Source: Actinomycetes bacterium | GTDB taxonomy: Bacteria > Actinomycetota > Acidimicrobiia > Acidimicrobiales > RAAP-2 | NCBI GenBank assembly: GCA_021791635.1 | Contig: JAJYWF010000001.1 | Span: forward strand, 1 to 64,000 | Direction of reading: 5' to 3' | DNA: 64,000 nucleotides | Part shown: positions 7,457 through 15,084 of the stretch, in pieces | Position numbering within the stretch: the stretch's first letter is position 1 | Layout of the letters: every line of letters starts with the position of its first letter | Notes under the pieces: model-generated | Database searches by the model: none | Told to the model about the DNA's origin: nothing | The model's input: only the letters and a program-made list of their open reading frames with translations | Position numbers and translations under genes: made by a program

Positions 7457-8248
7457 ATGACTATGCGAACCACCATCGACTCCTACAAGACCCGAGCCGG
7501 TCGGCTCGACACGTCCGACATCGACTTCGGCTCGTTCATGGACCGTCCGCTCTCTCCGGAGGGCCTTCGCTGTCTCCGGTACATGCACGATATCGAACAT
7601 CACACTGTCTGCTACCTACGTGATCTTCTGCTGACCCCGGCCCACAGGGATCCCGACGTCACCGCGTTCCTCTCGTGCTGGAGCTACGAAGAGCTCTGGC
7701 ACGGGGAGGCCATCGCCTGCGTCCTGGAAGCTCACGGGGAGGAGGCAGGAGCCCCGAGGATCGCCAGGCTCCGATCACGTCGCCCCAAGCGGGACCTGCT
7801 GGCTCTGGTGGCAAAGCTCGGGCTCTCGACCACCGCCGGTGACGCGTTCGTGGCGCTGCACATGACCTGGGGCGCAGTGAACGAGTGGACTACCCAAGCC
7901 GGGTATGCCCGCCTGGCTTCCCTCGAAGGTCATCCGGTCCTGTCCGAGCTCCTGAAGCGCATCATGAAACAGGAGGGCCGCCACGTCGACTTCTACGCAT
8001 CCGAGGCAGCGCGCCGGCTCACCGGAAAGCCGAGATATCAGCGGCTCACCAGACTGGCGCTTCGCCATCTCTGGCGACCGGTCGGTTCAGGGGTGATGCC
8101 GCGTTCCGAGGTGGCATTCCTGGTTCAGCATCTCTTCGACGGCGAAGAAGGGCGGTCGATGGCCGCACGGATCGATCGGAGGATCGACGCGCTTCCGGGC
8201 CAAGAGGGCTTGGACCTTCTCGGCCGAGCGGTGGCCCGTACCAGGTGA
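7457..8248 (+). CDS. Cytosolic ferritin-like di-iron protein
   Basis: 263 residues from the ATG at 7457; the open frame further upstream overlaps the sigma gene. Four-helix ferritin-like signature: E in DIEHHT, E-x2-H in YEELWHGEA, E in GAVNEWTT and E-x2-H in KQEGRHVDFY, i.e. a full E/ExxH/E/ExxH di-iron ligand set. No signal peptide or membrane segment is visible. The reaction is unknown: candidates are iron oxidation, peroxide removal or an oxygenase. It diverges from the ECF sigma gene and is the first of three ferritin-like genes in a row, so regulation by that sigma factor is likely. Confidence 0.75.
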   Translation: MTMRTTIDSYKTRAGRLDTSDIDFGSFMDRPLSPEGLRCLRYMHDIEHHTVCYLRDLLLTPAHRDPDVTAFLSCWSYEELWHGEAIACVLEAHGEEAGAPRIARLRSRRPKRDLLALVAKLGLSTTAGDAFVALHMTWGAVNEWTTQAGYARLASLEGHPVLSELLKRIMKQEGRHVDFYASEAARRLTGKPRYQRLTRLALRHLWRPVGSGVMPRSEVAFLVQHLFDGEEGRSMAARIDRRIDALPGQEGLDLLGRAVARTR

Positions 8249-8272
8249 GGAGAAGTCCTCGGTGAACTTTGC

Positions 8273-8299
8273 CCATCCAACCGGGCGTCGGCACCGGAT
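8273..8299 (+). promoter_or_regulatory. Candidate ECF-sigma promoter upstream of the 8467 ferritin-like gene (copy 1)
   Basis: CCATCC, 16-base spacer, CGGAT. It agrees with the SigK-type -35/-10 pattern as I remember it. It lies in the 218-base gap (8249-8466) between the first and second ferritin-like genes. A second CCATCC-N16 element lies 53 bases further on. Confidence 0.4.
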
Positions 8300-8325
8300 A
8301 CCAGTCGGGTACCGGGATGGGACTT

Positions 8326-8352
8326 CCATCCGGGTGCCGGCGAACGGCGAAG
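8326..8352 (+). promoter_or_regulatory. Candidate ECF-sigma promoter upstream of the 8467 ferritin-like gene (copy 2)
   Basis: CCATCC (8326-8331), 16-base spacer, CGAAG (8348-8352). Same geometry as copy 1. It would give a leader of about 105 bases before the GTG at 8467. The rest of the gap shows no gene. Confidence 0.4.
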
Positions 8353-8466
8353 CCACAGTGCGAGGCACGAGTAGATCAGTCGAGGGTGTCTTCGGACGCC
8401 GGCAGTGGCCCAGTCACATCAACTGACCGACAGCAACCCAATACAAGCCCGATACAAGGAGGCGAA

Positions 8467-9339
8467 GTGACCACAGACCCAGGAGCCTTGAAGGCTCTCC
8501 TAGAAGAGTCCCAGGACGTCCAGACGGACGCCCTTCGGGCCAGTGCCGAACCGCTTGAAGAACTGGTGGAGATCGGGAGGCTCGGATCCACAATGGAAGC
8601 TCGAAGCGATGTCACGACGAACCAGCAGTTCGCCGCCGAGCACCGTCGCTCCCTCCAAGCCAGTCTGGCCGGAGCCTCGGCCCTCGGCGTTGCCGGTGGA
8701 GGGCTCCTCCTCGGAATGCTGGCCTCTCCGGCCTTCGCATCATCTTCGCCCGACATCCAGATGCTCCAGACTGCGGCGTCGATCGAGGTCCTGGCCGTGA
8801 GCACCTACACCACGGCGCTGACGCTTCCCTACATCGGAGGGTCCACAGCCAATCCAGTGGTCACCAAGTTCTGTCAGGTCACGCGGAGCCAGCACACACA
8901 GCACGAGAAGGCGTTCAATGCCGCCATCACCGGACTGGGCGGGAAGGTCCAGACCAACCCTGACCCGGTCTTCGTCCCTGTGGTCCAAAAGGCCGTAGCC
9001 AGTTTGGCTGGTGCCTCGGCAGCCCAGGGAGCGCTCGGCGTTGTGGCTCTGGCACTCGAGCTCGAGAACGTGGCGGCCGAGACCTACGTGAACGACACCA
9101 TCAAAGCGTCGAGCTCGCAGAACAAGGCCCTCTTCGCCAGCATCATGGGCGTCGAGGCCCAGCACGCCGCGGTGCTCCTTGCCGTTCAGGCTCTACTGAA
9201 AGCAGGTGCACCCCAGCTCATCTCCCTGACACCGGCAACCGTGACCAAGCTCCCGGCCGCGGCCGGGAACGTTGCCTTCCCCAATGCCTTCTACCCGACC
9301 AGCCAGGCCGCGCCTGCGAACCAAGGAGCCGTAAAGTGA
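8467..9339 (+). CDS. Exported ferritin-like protein with Tat-type signal after a long N-terminal arm
   Basis: 290 residues from GTG, chosen because AAGGAGG lies just upstream; the longer frame back to 8269 has no such site. A soluble arm (1-58) precedes a twin-arginine segment (HRRSLQ, R60-R61), a hydrophobic stretch (about 66-86) and a signal-peptidase-like site (AFA-S, about 91). The mature part is a ferritin-like domain (PF13668 type) with E107, the HTQHE segment, ELENVAAETY and EAQH as likely metal ligands. It overlaps the next gene by GTGA. Function in the envelope (iron binding or peroxide handling) is inferred. The arm before the signal is unusual. Confidence 0.78.
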   Translation: MTTDPGALKALLEESQDVQTDALRASAEPLEELVEIGRLGSTMEARSDVTTNQQFAAEHRRSLQASLAGASALGVAGGGLLLGMLASPAFASSSPDIQMLQTAASIEVLAVSTYTTALTLPYIGGSTANPVVTKFCQVTRSQHTQHEKAFNAAITGLGGKVQTNPDPVFVPVVQKAVASLAGASAAQGALGVVALALELENVAAETYVNDTIKASSSQNKALFASIMGVEAQHAAVLLAVQALLKAGAPQLISLTPATVTKLPAAAGNVAFPNAFYPTSQAAPANQGAVK

Positions 9340-10142
9340 GAGACCACCAGAACCCGATGGCCGCGTCCGAAGACGAGGTCCACCGCATGACCGGCGACCT
9401 CGACGCCCTCCACCACGACGTGGGCATGCCGGCGATGAAGGCCAGTCTGGCCGAGTGGAGGGAGCACCTTCGCTCGGGCACCACGAAGCCCACGAGCCGC
9501 CGGGTGTTCCTCCTCGGCACGGGCGGTCTCATCGGCGCCGGGGCACTGGCCGCGGCCTGTTCGAGCTCCCCGAGCAGCACGTCGAAGGCTGCAGCGGCCG
9601 GTGCCTCGGCGGGCACCAGTGGATCCGCGACTCAGGCGCAGCTCTCCGGCGACCTCGCCGTAGCGGCCCTGGCGGCGAGCTTGGAGAACCTGGCGGTGTA
9701 TGCCTACGGTGCAGCGATCAGCGCCGCCAAGGCCGGAAAGCTCGGCACGGTGCCTCCGGCCATCAGCCAGTTCGCCGTCACCGTGCGGACACAGCACGTC
9801 CAGCACGCGGCGGCCTGGAACTCCATTCTCACGGCGGCCGGGAAAAAGCGGGTGACCGTCACCGACCCCACGCTCACGCCGACGGTGAACCAGAAGTTCG
9901 CCCAAGTGACCAACGTCACCGAGCTGGGACAGTTGGCGCTGCTGCTGGAGAACATCGCCGCCCAGACCTACCAGGCCGAGGCGTCCAAACTCCACAGCAG
10001 CAAGGCGGTCGCGGTGGCGTCGACCATCCAGCCGGTCGAGATGCAGCACGCGGCGATCCTCTACTACGTGCTGGGCGAGTACCCGGGCATCCAGAACTCC
10101 TCGGGTCCTCTGGCCTTCAACCCCACCACACAAGCAGCCTGA
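9336..10142 (+). CDS. Ferritin-like Tat lipoprotein
   Basis: 268 residues, GTG start in a GTGA overlap with the preceding ferritin-like gene. An arm of 54 residues precedes a classical Tat motif (SRRVFLL, R55-R56), a hydrophobic stretch and a lipobox (LAAAC, C75), so the protein is probably exported folded and lipid-anchored. The ferritin-like domain follows, with helices carrying ASLENLAVYAY, QHVQH, LLENIAAQTY and VEMQH as likely di-iron ligands. It is a paralogue of the upstream gene. Tat export would allow cofactor insertion before translocation, consistent with the tatB and tatC genes just downstream. Confidence 0.8.
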   Translation: MRDHQNPMAASEDEVHRMTGDLDALHHDVGMPAMKASLAEWREHLRSGTTKPTSRRVFLLGTGGLIGAGALAAACSSSPSSTSKAAAAGASAGTSGSATQAQLSGDLAVAALAASLENLAVYAYGAAISAAKAGKLGTVPPAISQFAVTVRTQHVQHAAAWNSILTAAGKKRVTVTDPTLTPTVNQKFAQVTNVTELGQLALLLENIAAQTYQAEASKLHSSKAVAVASTIQPVEMQHAAILYYVLGEYPGIQNSSGPLAFNPTTQAA

Positions 10143-10165
10143 ACCGCTGATCCCCTGTCCCCCCG

Positions 10166-10206
10166 CCCCACGGGCACGGTGCCATCCCGGCGCCGTGCCC
10201 GTGGGG
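10166..10206. terminator. Long GC hairpin between ferritin-like lipoprotein and cupredoxin genes
   Basis: A perfect 14-bp stem (10166-10179 with 10193-10206) and a 13-base loop lie 24 bases after the ferritin-like stop. No T-run follows. It may be a partial terminator or an mRNA-stability element separating the ferritin-like genes from the cupredoxin-tat genes. A GTG at 10179 lies in this hairpin and is unlikely to be the cupredoxin start. Confidence 0.5.
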
Positions 10207-10226
10207 ACGTGACCGAAAGGCCCTCC

Positions 10227-10739
10227 ATGGCCACCTCACGACTTCCCCGCTCCACCGATTCGAGCTGCCGTCCAGAGCAGTGCCACGGCTCGACCGCTCC
10301 ATCGAAGCTTGGCGAGCGTCCAGCGCAGCCCCGGAGACGGCCCCGTGGCCGGCCCCGAGGACCACGCCGGGGCCGACGCATCACCGGAGCTGTTCTGGTC
10401 CTGTCCGTTCTCGGGCTGCTGCTCGGCGCATGTTCGACGGCGTCCTCGTCAGGGCCAACCCAGTCGGCCACGCCGAGCTCGGGAGCCGCATCGGCCACGA
10501 TCACCATCCAGAACTTCTCTTTCATGCCGGCGACCCTGACCGTACGTCCCCGGGCTCGGGTCACCGTCACCAACCGTGACTCGGTGACCCACACGCTGAC
10601 GTCCACCACCCGCGTCTTCAACACCGGTGACATCGCACCCGGACAGACGGTCACCTTCATTGCGCCTAGCGCTCCGGGGAAGTACCCGTACCTGTGCCTG
10701 ATCCATCAGTACATGACCGGCACTCTGATCGTCTCCTGA
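10227..10739 (+). CDS. Cupredoxin-type (type 1 copper) lipoprotein
   Basis: 170 residues from the ATG at 10227, preceded by GAAAGG; an upstream GTG at 10179 sits in a hairpin. An arginine/proline-rich arm with RRGRR, a hydrophobic stretch and a lipobox (LLGAC, C69) indicate lipid anchoring outside the membrane, possibly through Tat. The mature domain is a small blue-copper fold with the ligands H122 (VTHTL), C157, H160 and M163 (YLCLIHQYM). It would carry electrons or bind copper in the envelope. Between ferritin-like proteins and tatBC it may pass electrons to or from the ferritin-like partners; that is inference. Confidence 0.85.
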   Translation: MATSRLPRSTDSSCRPEQCHGSTAPSKLGERPAQPRRRPRGRPRGPRRGRRITGAVLVLSVLGLLLGACSTASSSGPTQSATPSSGAASATITIQNFSFMPATLTVRPRARVTVTNRDSVTHTLTSTTRVFNTGDIAPGQTVTFIAPSAPGKYPYLCLIHQYMTGTLIVS

Positions 10740-10752
10740 CGGCCACGACGTC

Positions 10753-11268
10753 ATGCTCCCCCTCGACCCGATCAAGCTGGCGATCATCGCCCTGGTGGCC
10801 CTGGTGGTCCTCGGGCCCGACAAGCTGCCGGCCGCCGCCCGCAAGGTGGCGTCGGTGTGGTCCGAGGTCCGCAACCTTCAGAGCTCGCTCCAGCGAGAAG
10901 TCTCCGGCCTGGTCTCCGAGCTCCCGCTGGTCGATTCCGTGCCGGCCTCCCTCCCCGACGCTCCCGGCGAGCTGATCGGTCGGGCTCGGAGCTTCCTCAA
11001 CGGACCAACCGACCCTCGCCAGGCCCTCTACCGGTCCATCGGCCTCTCCGAGGCCGACGACGGCGTGACGGATGGCGCTCTCGCTGGCTCGCTCGCTGGC
11101 CCAGTGGACAGCCCGGTCGACGCTCCAGTGGACGGCGCAGCCCGGGGAAGGGGAACCGACTCGGGACCCGGCACCGACGACCCCGTCCCCGCTTCGATCC
11201 CGATCCTGGTCCCAAGATCCCCCGGTCTCGCCGGGACGATGACGTTCGGTGACCCGGGCGCCAACTGA
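10753..11268 (+). CDS. tatB: Twin-arginine translocase subunit TatB-like
   Basis: 171 residues, ATG start. An N-terminal membrane helix (about 7-20), the hinge LGPDKLP and an amphipathic helix (AARKVASVWSEVRNLQSSLQREV, residues 28-50) are the TatA/TatB pattern; the Asp-Lys hinge and long charged tail favour TatB. The C-terminal 70 residues are low-complexity. It partners TatC, whose gene overlaps its end, in recognising RR signal peptides. Only one TatA/B-type protein is present here, so TatA may be encoded elsewhere or this one may serve both roles. The two preceding ferritin-like genes carry Tat signals. Confidence 0.82.
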   Translation: MLPLDPIKLAIIALVALVVLGPDKLPAAARKVASVWSEVRNLQSSLQREVSGLVSELPLVDSVPASLPDAPGELIGRARSFLNGPTDPRQALYRSIGLSEADDGVTDGALAGSLAGPVDSPVDAPVDGAARGRGTDSGPGTDDPVPASIPILVPRSPGLAGTMTFGDPGAN

Positions 11269-12073
11269 CGCCGGTGACGACATGAGCTTTCCCTGGCACT
11301 CCCTGGCCCTTCGAGGAGCCGGCCGGGTGACACCACCGAACCCGATGACCCTGGGCGAGCACTTGTCCGAGCTTCGCCATCGGGTCTTGGTGGTCGCGGC
11401 GGTATTCACCGTGGCCAGCGTCGCGGCCTTCATCCTCTACAGCCACACCCTCGCACTCTTGCTGGCTCCCTACTGTCAGGCCCTCGGGCCGGGGCACTCG
11501 TGCCACCTCTACGTGACCGGACCTCTCGACGGCCTCTCGCTCCGGGTCGAGGTGGCGGCCTACAGCGCCCTGGCCATCTGTCTCCCGGTCATCCTCTGGC
11601 ATGGATGGCGGTTCGTCGCGCCGGGCCTGCTCCCGCGCGAGCGGCGTCGGGCGATGGCCTTCGTCACCTCCTCGACCATGCTGTTCGCGGCGGGTGCGGC
11701 GGTGGCCTTCCTTGTGTTCCCCCGAGCCCTGCGCTTCCTCGACGCCGTCGGAGGGCCGTCGCTGCACCAGCTGTACTCCCCTTCGAGCTACGTGGGCCTG
11801 TTGTTGTTGATGATGGCGGCCTTCGGCGTCACCTTCGAGCTCCCCGTCCTCTTGGTCTTCTTGCAGCTGGCCGGCATCGTCACCCCCACCCAGCTCTCGT
11901 CATGGCGTCGGTGGGCGATCGTCGCCCTGGTGACGCTGGCGGCCGTCATCACCCCCAGCTCCGACCCCTTCTCGATGCTGGCGATGGCCGTGCCGCTCCT
12001 CGTCTTCTACGAGGCGTCGATCGTCATCGGGCGCCTGGTGCTCCGCGCCAGGAATGCCGCACCGGCCCACTGA
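11249..12073 (+). CDS. tatC: Twin-arginine translocase subunit TatC
   Basis: 274 residues from GTG, overlapping tatB by 20 bases; an ATG at 11282 is an alternative start that gives no overlap. Six membrane segments are predicted. The family motif HLSELRHRV near the N-terminus binds the RR signal peptide. FELPVLLVFL and ITPSSDPFSMLAMAVPLLVFYE near the C-terminus are typical TatC sequence. It forms the substrate receptor with TatB. Position after two Tat-exported ferritin-like proteins and a copper lipoprotein suggests dedicated or co-regulated export. Confidence 0.93.
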   Translation: MTRAPTDAGDDMSFPWHSLALRGAGRVTPPNPMTLGEHLSELRHRVLVVAAVFTVASVAAFILYSHTLALLLAPYCQALGPGHSCHLYVTGPLDGLSLRVEVAAYSALAICLPVILWHGWRFVAPGLLPRERRRAMAFVTSSTMLFAAGAAVAFLVFPRALRFLDAVGGPSLHQLYSPSSYVGLLLLMMAAFGVTFELPVLLVFLQLAGIVTPTQLSSWRRWAIVALVTLAAVITPSSDPFSMLAMAVPLLVFYEASIVIGRLVLRARNAAPAH

Positions 12074-12078
12074 TCCAG

Positions 12079-13431
12079 GTGGGCCACCCCGCAGACCCGA
12101 CCGCAGAACCGTCCGAGGACCAGGTCGACACCCGGGCAGCCAGTGGCTGGGACGGACAGCGCCTGCTCTCCCGGCGCCGGGTCCAGACGGTCCTCGGAGC
12201 GCTCTGGATCCTCGACGCCCTCCTGCAGGCCCGACCGGCGTTGTTCAGCCCGCACTACCCGACCCGCACACTGGCCCAGTCGGCGATGGGGTCCCCCGCC
12301 TGGGAGCGCCACCTGATCTTCGCCGGGATCCACCCGTTCGCCGCCCACTGGGGTTGGTGGAACCTGGGAGCGGTCATCCTCCAAGCGGCCATCGGCGCGG
12401 CGTTGATGTCCGGACGCTGGGTGAGGACGGCGCTGTGCTGGTCGTTTGTCTGGGCTGCCGTGGTGTGGCTACTCGGAGAGGGGCTCGGCTTGGTCCCGAC
12501 CGGCTTCGCCCTCATGGCCGCCGGGGCCCCGGGGCCGGCGGTGCTCATGGTGGCAGCCGGCGGCCTCGCTTGGCCCCACCCCGTCCATCGTGACGTGTCG
12601 GCACGCGCCTGGAGCGTCGTGTGGGTCGCACTGTGGGCGGGAACGGCGGCGATGGTGATCCCCTGGGTGTACCCGGTCCGCGAGATGCTCACCGCCAACC
12701 TCTCCGAAGTGGCGCAGGGCCAACCGGCGCCGCTCGCCCACCTGTCCGACGCCACCACCCGGCTGGTGACCTCGGACCCCGTGGCGATCGCCGTCGCCAT
12801 GGTGGCGGTCCAGTTGGCCGTGGCCGGCGGTTGGCTGGCCGACCGTCGCCATCGGCGCCCTTGGCTACTGGTGGCAGTCGTCGTCACCCTCGTCTACTGG
12901 GTGGCCGGTCAGGCCCTCGGGGGAATGCTCGAGCCCAGCGGCACCGACCCGGGCACGGCGCCTTTGGTGGTGTTGCTGGCCCTCGCCGCCTGGCCCGCCC
13001 GGACCGTTTGGCCCGCCCGCACCGCCCGGCCCGGCTCCTCGGCCGGGTGCCGCGCTCAAGCCGGTGTCGTGGCCCAGCCCGACGCCGGATCAGCGAGCAG
13101 GCCGGCAAGGACCGTCCGCACCTGGTCCAGTGAGCTGGCCCGGACGTGCTCGTCGGCCCGGTGGGCCAAGAGCGGGTCCCCGGGTCCGAAATTGGCCGCC
13201 GGCACCCCCCGCTCGGCGAACCTCGACACGTCGGTCCATCCGACCTTGGCCTTCGCTGACGCGCCACTGGCCCCGACGAGGGCCGACACCAGCGGGTGGT
13301 GGAGTCCGGGGAGGGCCCCCGGCGCCTGGTCCACCACGTCGACCCGGTCGCCCAGCTCGTCGTCGAGGAGCCCGGCGGTGAGGGCTTCGAGGAACTCCCG
13401 GGCCGCCGGCTCGTCACGATCAGGCGCGTAG
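12079..13431 (+). CDS. Polytopic membrane protein of unknown function (3' end overlaps dapE)
   Basis: 450 codons from a GTG 5 bases after the tatC stop; the frame open further upstream is the antiphase of tatC. The first about 310 residues show seven or eight hydrophobic segments (from LGALWILDALLQARPALF to LVVLLALAAW) and resemble small DoxX-like or uncharacterised actinobacterial membrane proteins with a WLLDGLLQ-type N-terminus. The last about 125 residues are Ser/Arg/Ala-rich, coincide with the antisense of dapE (13056-13431) and look non-native, so either a frameshift or a real convergent overlap is present. It is probably co-transcribed with tatBC. Function unknown. Confidence 0.6.
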   Translation: MGHPADPTAEPSEDQVDTRAASGWDGQRLLSRRRVQTVLGALWILDALLQARPALFSPHYPTRTLAQSAMGSPAWERHLIFAGIHPFAAHWGWWNLGAVILQAAIGAALMSGRWVRTALCWSFVWAAVVWLLGEGLGLVPTGFALMAAGAPGPAVLMVAAGGLAWPHPVHRDVSARAWSVVWVALWAGTAAMVIPWVYPVREMLTANLSEVAQGQPAPLAHLSDATTRLVTSDPVAIAVAMVAVQLAVAGGWLADRRHRRPWLLVAVVVTLVYWVAGQALGGMLEPSGTDPGTAPLVVLLALAAWPARTVWPARTARPGSSAGCRAQAGVVAQPDAGSASRPARTVRTWSSELARTCSSARWAKSGSPGPKLAAGTPRSANLDTSVHPTLAFADAPLAPTRADTSGWWSPGRAPGAWSTTSTRSPSSSSRSPAVRASRNSRAAGSSRSGA

Positions 13432-14156
13432 CGGTAGTTCACGGTGAGAGCTGCGGTGTCCGGCACCACGTTCCCGGCCACGCCCCCCTCCACTCCCACG
13501 GCCTGGAGCTGCTCGACGTACTCGCAGCCGTCGAGGACCACGGCTCGGCCCTCCCAGCCGGCCACCGTCGCGAGCACCGGAGCCAGGCGGTGGATGGCGT
13601 TCACCCCGGCGTACGGCCGGGCGGTGTGGGCCCGCACCCCGCCCACGTGCACGACGGCCCGCATGGTCCCCTGGCACCCGGCCTCGACCCTGCCGTCGGT
13701 AGGCTCGGCCAGGACGGCCATGTCGGCCTCCAGGAGGTCGGGCCGGGCCGACCAGAGCTCCTCCAACCCGCTCTCATGACGGCTCACCTCTTCGCGGGCG
13801 TAGAAGCACCACGTCACGTCCACCACCGGTGCCGCCACCTGGCGCGCCAAGGCCACCATGACCGCGAGACCGCCTTTCATGTCGCAAGCCCCGAGTCCCC
13901 AGACTGCGTCACCGGTGATCCTGGCCTTCTCGTTCCCTGCCGGCGGCACGGTGTCGAGATGCCCGGCGACGATCACCCGGCGGGGGCGGCCGAGGCGGGT
14001 ACGGGCCACGACGTTCTCCCCGACCCGCTCCACCTCCAGCCAACCACACTGCGAAAGACTCGATGTCACCCAGTCGGCCAGCATCCCTTCATCCCGGCTG
14101 GTCGACGGGATGGCCACCAGCTCGGCGGTGAGAGCCACGAGGTCCGTCGAGGTCAC
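13056..14156 (-). CDS. dapE: Succinyl-diaminopimelate desuccinylase (M20 peptidase family)
   Basis: 366 residues from the GTG that overlaps the dapD stop (GTGA); the frame open further upstream is inside dapD. M20 metal and catalytic motifs are GHLDTVPP (His and Asp), GLGACDMKGG (bridging Asp), FYAREEVS (general base and metal Glu) and AEPTDG, with a late GPGDPLLAHRADEHV His ligand. The enzyme hydrolyses N-succinyl-L,L-diaminopimelate to LL-DAP and succinate. It is translationally coupled to dapD and follows dapC, completing the succinylase branch. Other M20 deacylases are similar, but context makes DapE secure. Confidence 0.92.
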   Translation of the reverse strand: MTSTDLVALTAELVAIPSTSRDEGMLADWVTSSLSQCGWLEVERVGENVVARTRLGRPRRVIVAGHLDTVPPAGNEKARITGDAVWGLGACDMKGGLAVMVALARQVAAPVVDVTWCFYAREEVSRHESGLEELWSARPDLLEADMAVLAEPTDGRVEAGCQGTMRAVVHVGGVRAHTARPYAGVNAIHRLAPVLATVAGWEGRAVVLDGCEYVEQLQAVGVEGGVAGNVVPDTAALTVNYRYAPDRDEPAAREFLEALTAGLLDDELGDRVDVVDQAPGALPGLHHPLVSALVGASGASAKAKVGWTDVSRFAERGVPAANFGPGDPLLAHRADEHVRASSLDQVRTVLAGLLADPASGWATTPA

Positions 14157-15043
14157 GCCGAGACCCCGTGCTCCCGCAGCACGGCGTTCAGCTGCGCCTT
14201 GTCGTGGCGCTGCCCTTCGGAGAGGCGCTTGATCACCAGGACGCACGGGAGGAAGAACTCCCCTCCGGGGTACGTGCGCCGCCGGGAGGCCGAGACGGCG
14301 ACCGACCAGGCTGGGACGACGCCGCGTCCGAGCTCCTCACCGGTCTCGGCATCGACCACCGGGATGCTCGGGTTCAGGATCGTCCCCTCCCCGAGGACCG
14401 CCCCCCGTCCGACCCGGGCACCTTGAGTCACCATGCAACGGCTTCCCACCAGGGCGTCGTCTTCGATCACCACCGGCGTGGCGTTCGGAGGTTCGAGCAC
14501 TCCCCCGATGCCGACCCCCCCGGACAGGTGCACCCGGGCCCCGACCTGGGCGCAGGACCCGACCGTCGCCCACGTGTCGACCATGGTGTCGGCGCCGACC
14601 CGGGCGCCGATGTTCACGTAACCGGGCATCAGGATGACCCCGGGGGCCAGGTACGACCCCCACCGAGCCGAACCTCCCGGCACCACCCGGACTCCTGCCG
14701 CCGCGTAGTCACGCTTCAAAGGAAGCTTGTCGGCGAACTCGAACGGCCCTACCTCGACCGTCTCGACGGAGCGGAGCCTGAACAGCAGCAGGATGGCCTT
14801 CTTCAACCACTCGTGGACCACCACCTGGTCGTCGCTTCCGATCTCGGCCACCCGGAGGACGCCCCGATCGAGCAGGTCGATCGCCTCGGTGACCGCCTCC
14901 GCCCCGGTCCCCGACGGCGGCCCGCCGCCAGCCACCTGCTCCCAGAGCTCCTCCACGGCCGGCGCCAGCTCGGCACCGGGCCCGGCGGCGTCCGACGCCG
15001 GCCGAAGGGATGGCGGATGGTGTGGGGGTGTGGGGGTGCTCAC
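14153..15043 (-). CDS. dapD: Tetrahydrodipicolinate N-succinyltransferase, E. coli type
   Basis: 296 residues. A helical N-terminal domain precedes a left-handed beta-helix built of hexapeptide repeats (ILMPGYVNIGARVGADTMV at about 137-155, then DTWATVGSCAQVG and HLSGGVGIGGVLEPP). These strings closely match the proteobacterial DapD, rather than the divergent mycobacterial form as I remember it. It transfers succinyl from succinyl-CoA to tetrahydrodipicolinate. It lies between dapC (41-base gap) and dapE (GTGA overlap). The proline-rich first 30 residues are an extension. Confidence 0.94.
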   Translation of the reverse strand: MSTPTPPHHPPSLRPASDAAGPGAELAPAVEELWEQVAGGGPPSGTGAEAVTEAIDLLDRGVLRVAEIGSDDQVVVHEWLKKAILLLFRLRSVETVEVGPFEFADKLPLKRDYAAAGVRVVPGGSARWGSYLAPGVILMPGYVNIGARVGADTMVDTWATVGSCAQVGARVHLSGGVGIGGVLEPPNATPVVIEDDALVGSRCMVTQGARVGRGAVLGEGTILNPSIPVVDAETGEELGRGVVPAWSVAVSASRRRTYPGGEFFLPCVLVIKRLSEGQRHDKAQLNAVLREHGVSA

Positions 15044-15084
15044 GCTCAGACTGTAGCCAGACCGGATCGGAGATCAGGGCGTGC

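Noticed and set aside
10179-10226. Cupredoxin start at the GTG 10179
   Set aside because: That GTG sits in a 14-bp hairpin with no ribosome site; the ATG at 10227 has GAAAGG upstream.
11500-12078. Upstream part of the membrane-protein frame as coding
   Set aside because: It is the antiphase of tatC, Arg/Pro-rich with no hydrophobic pattern; the real protein probably starts at the GTG at 12079.
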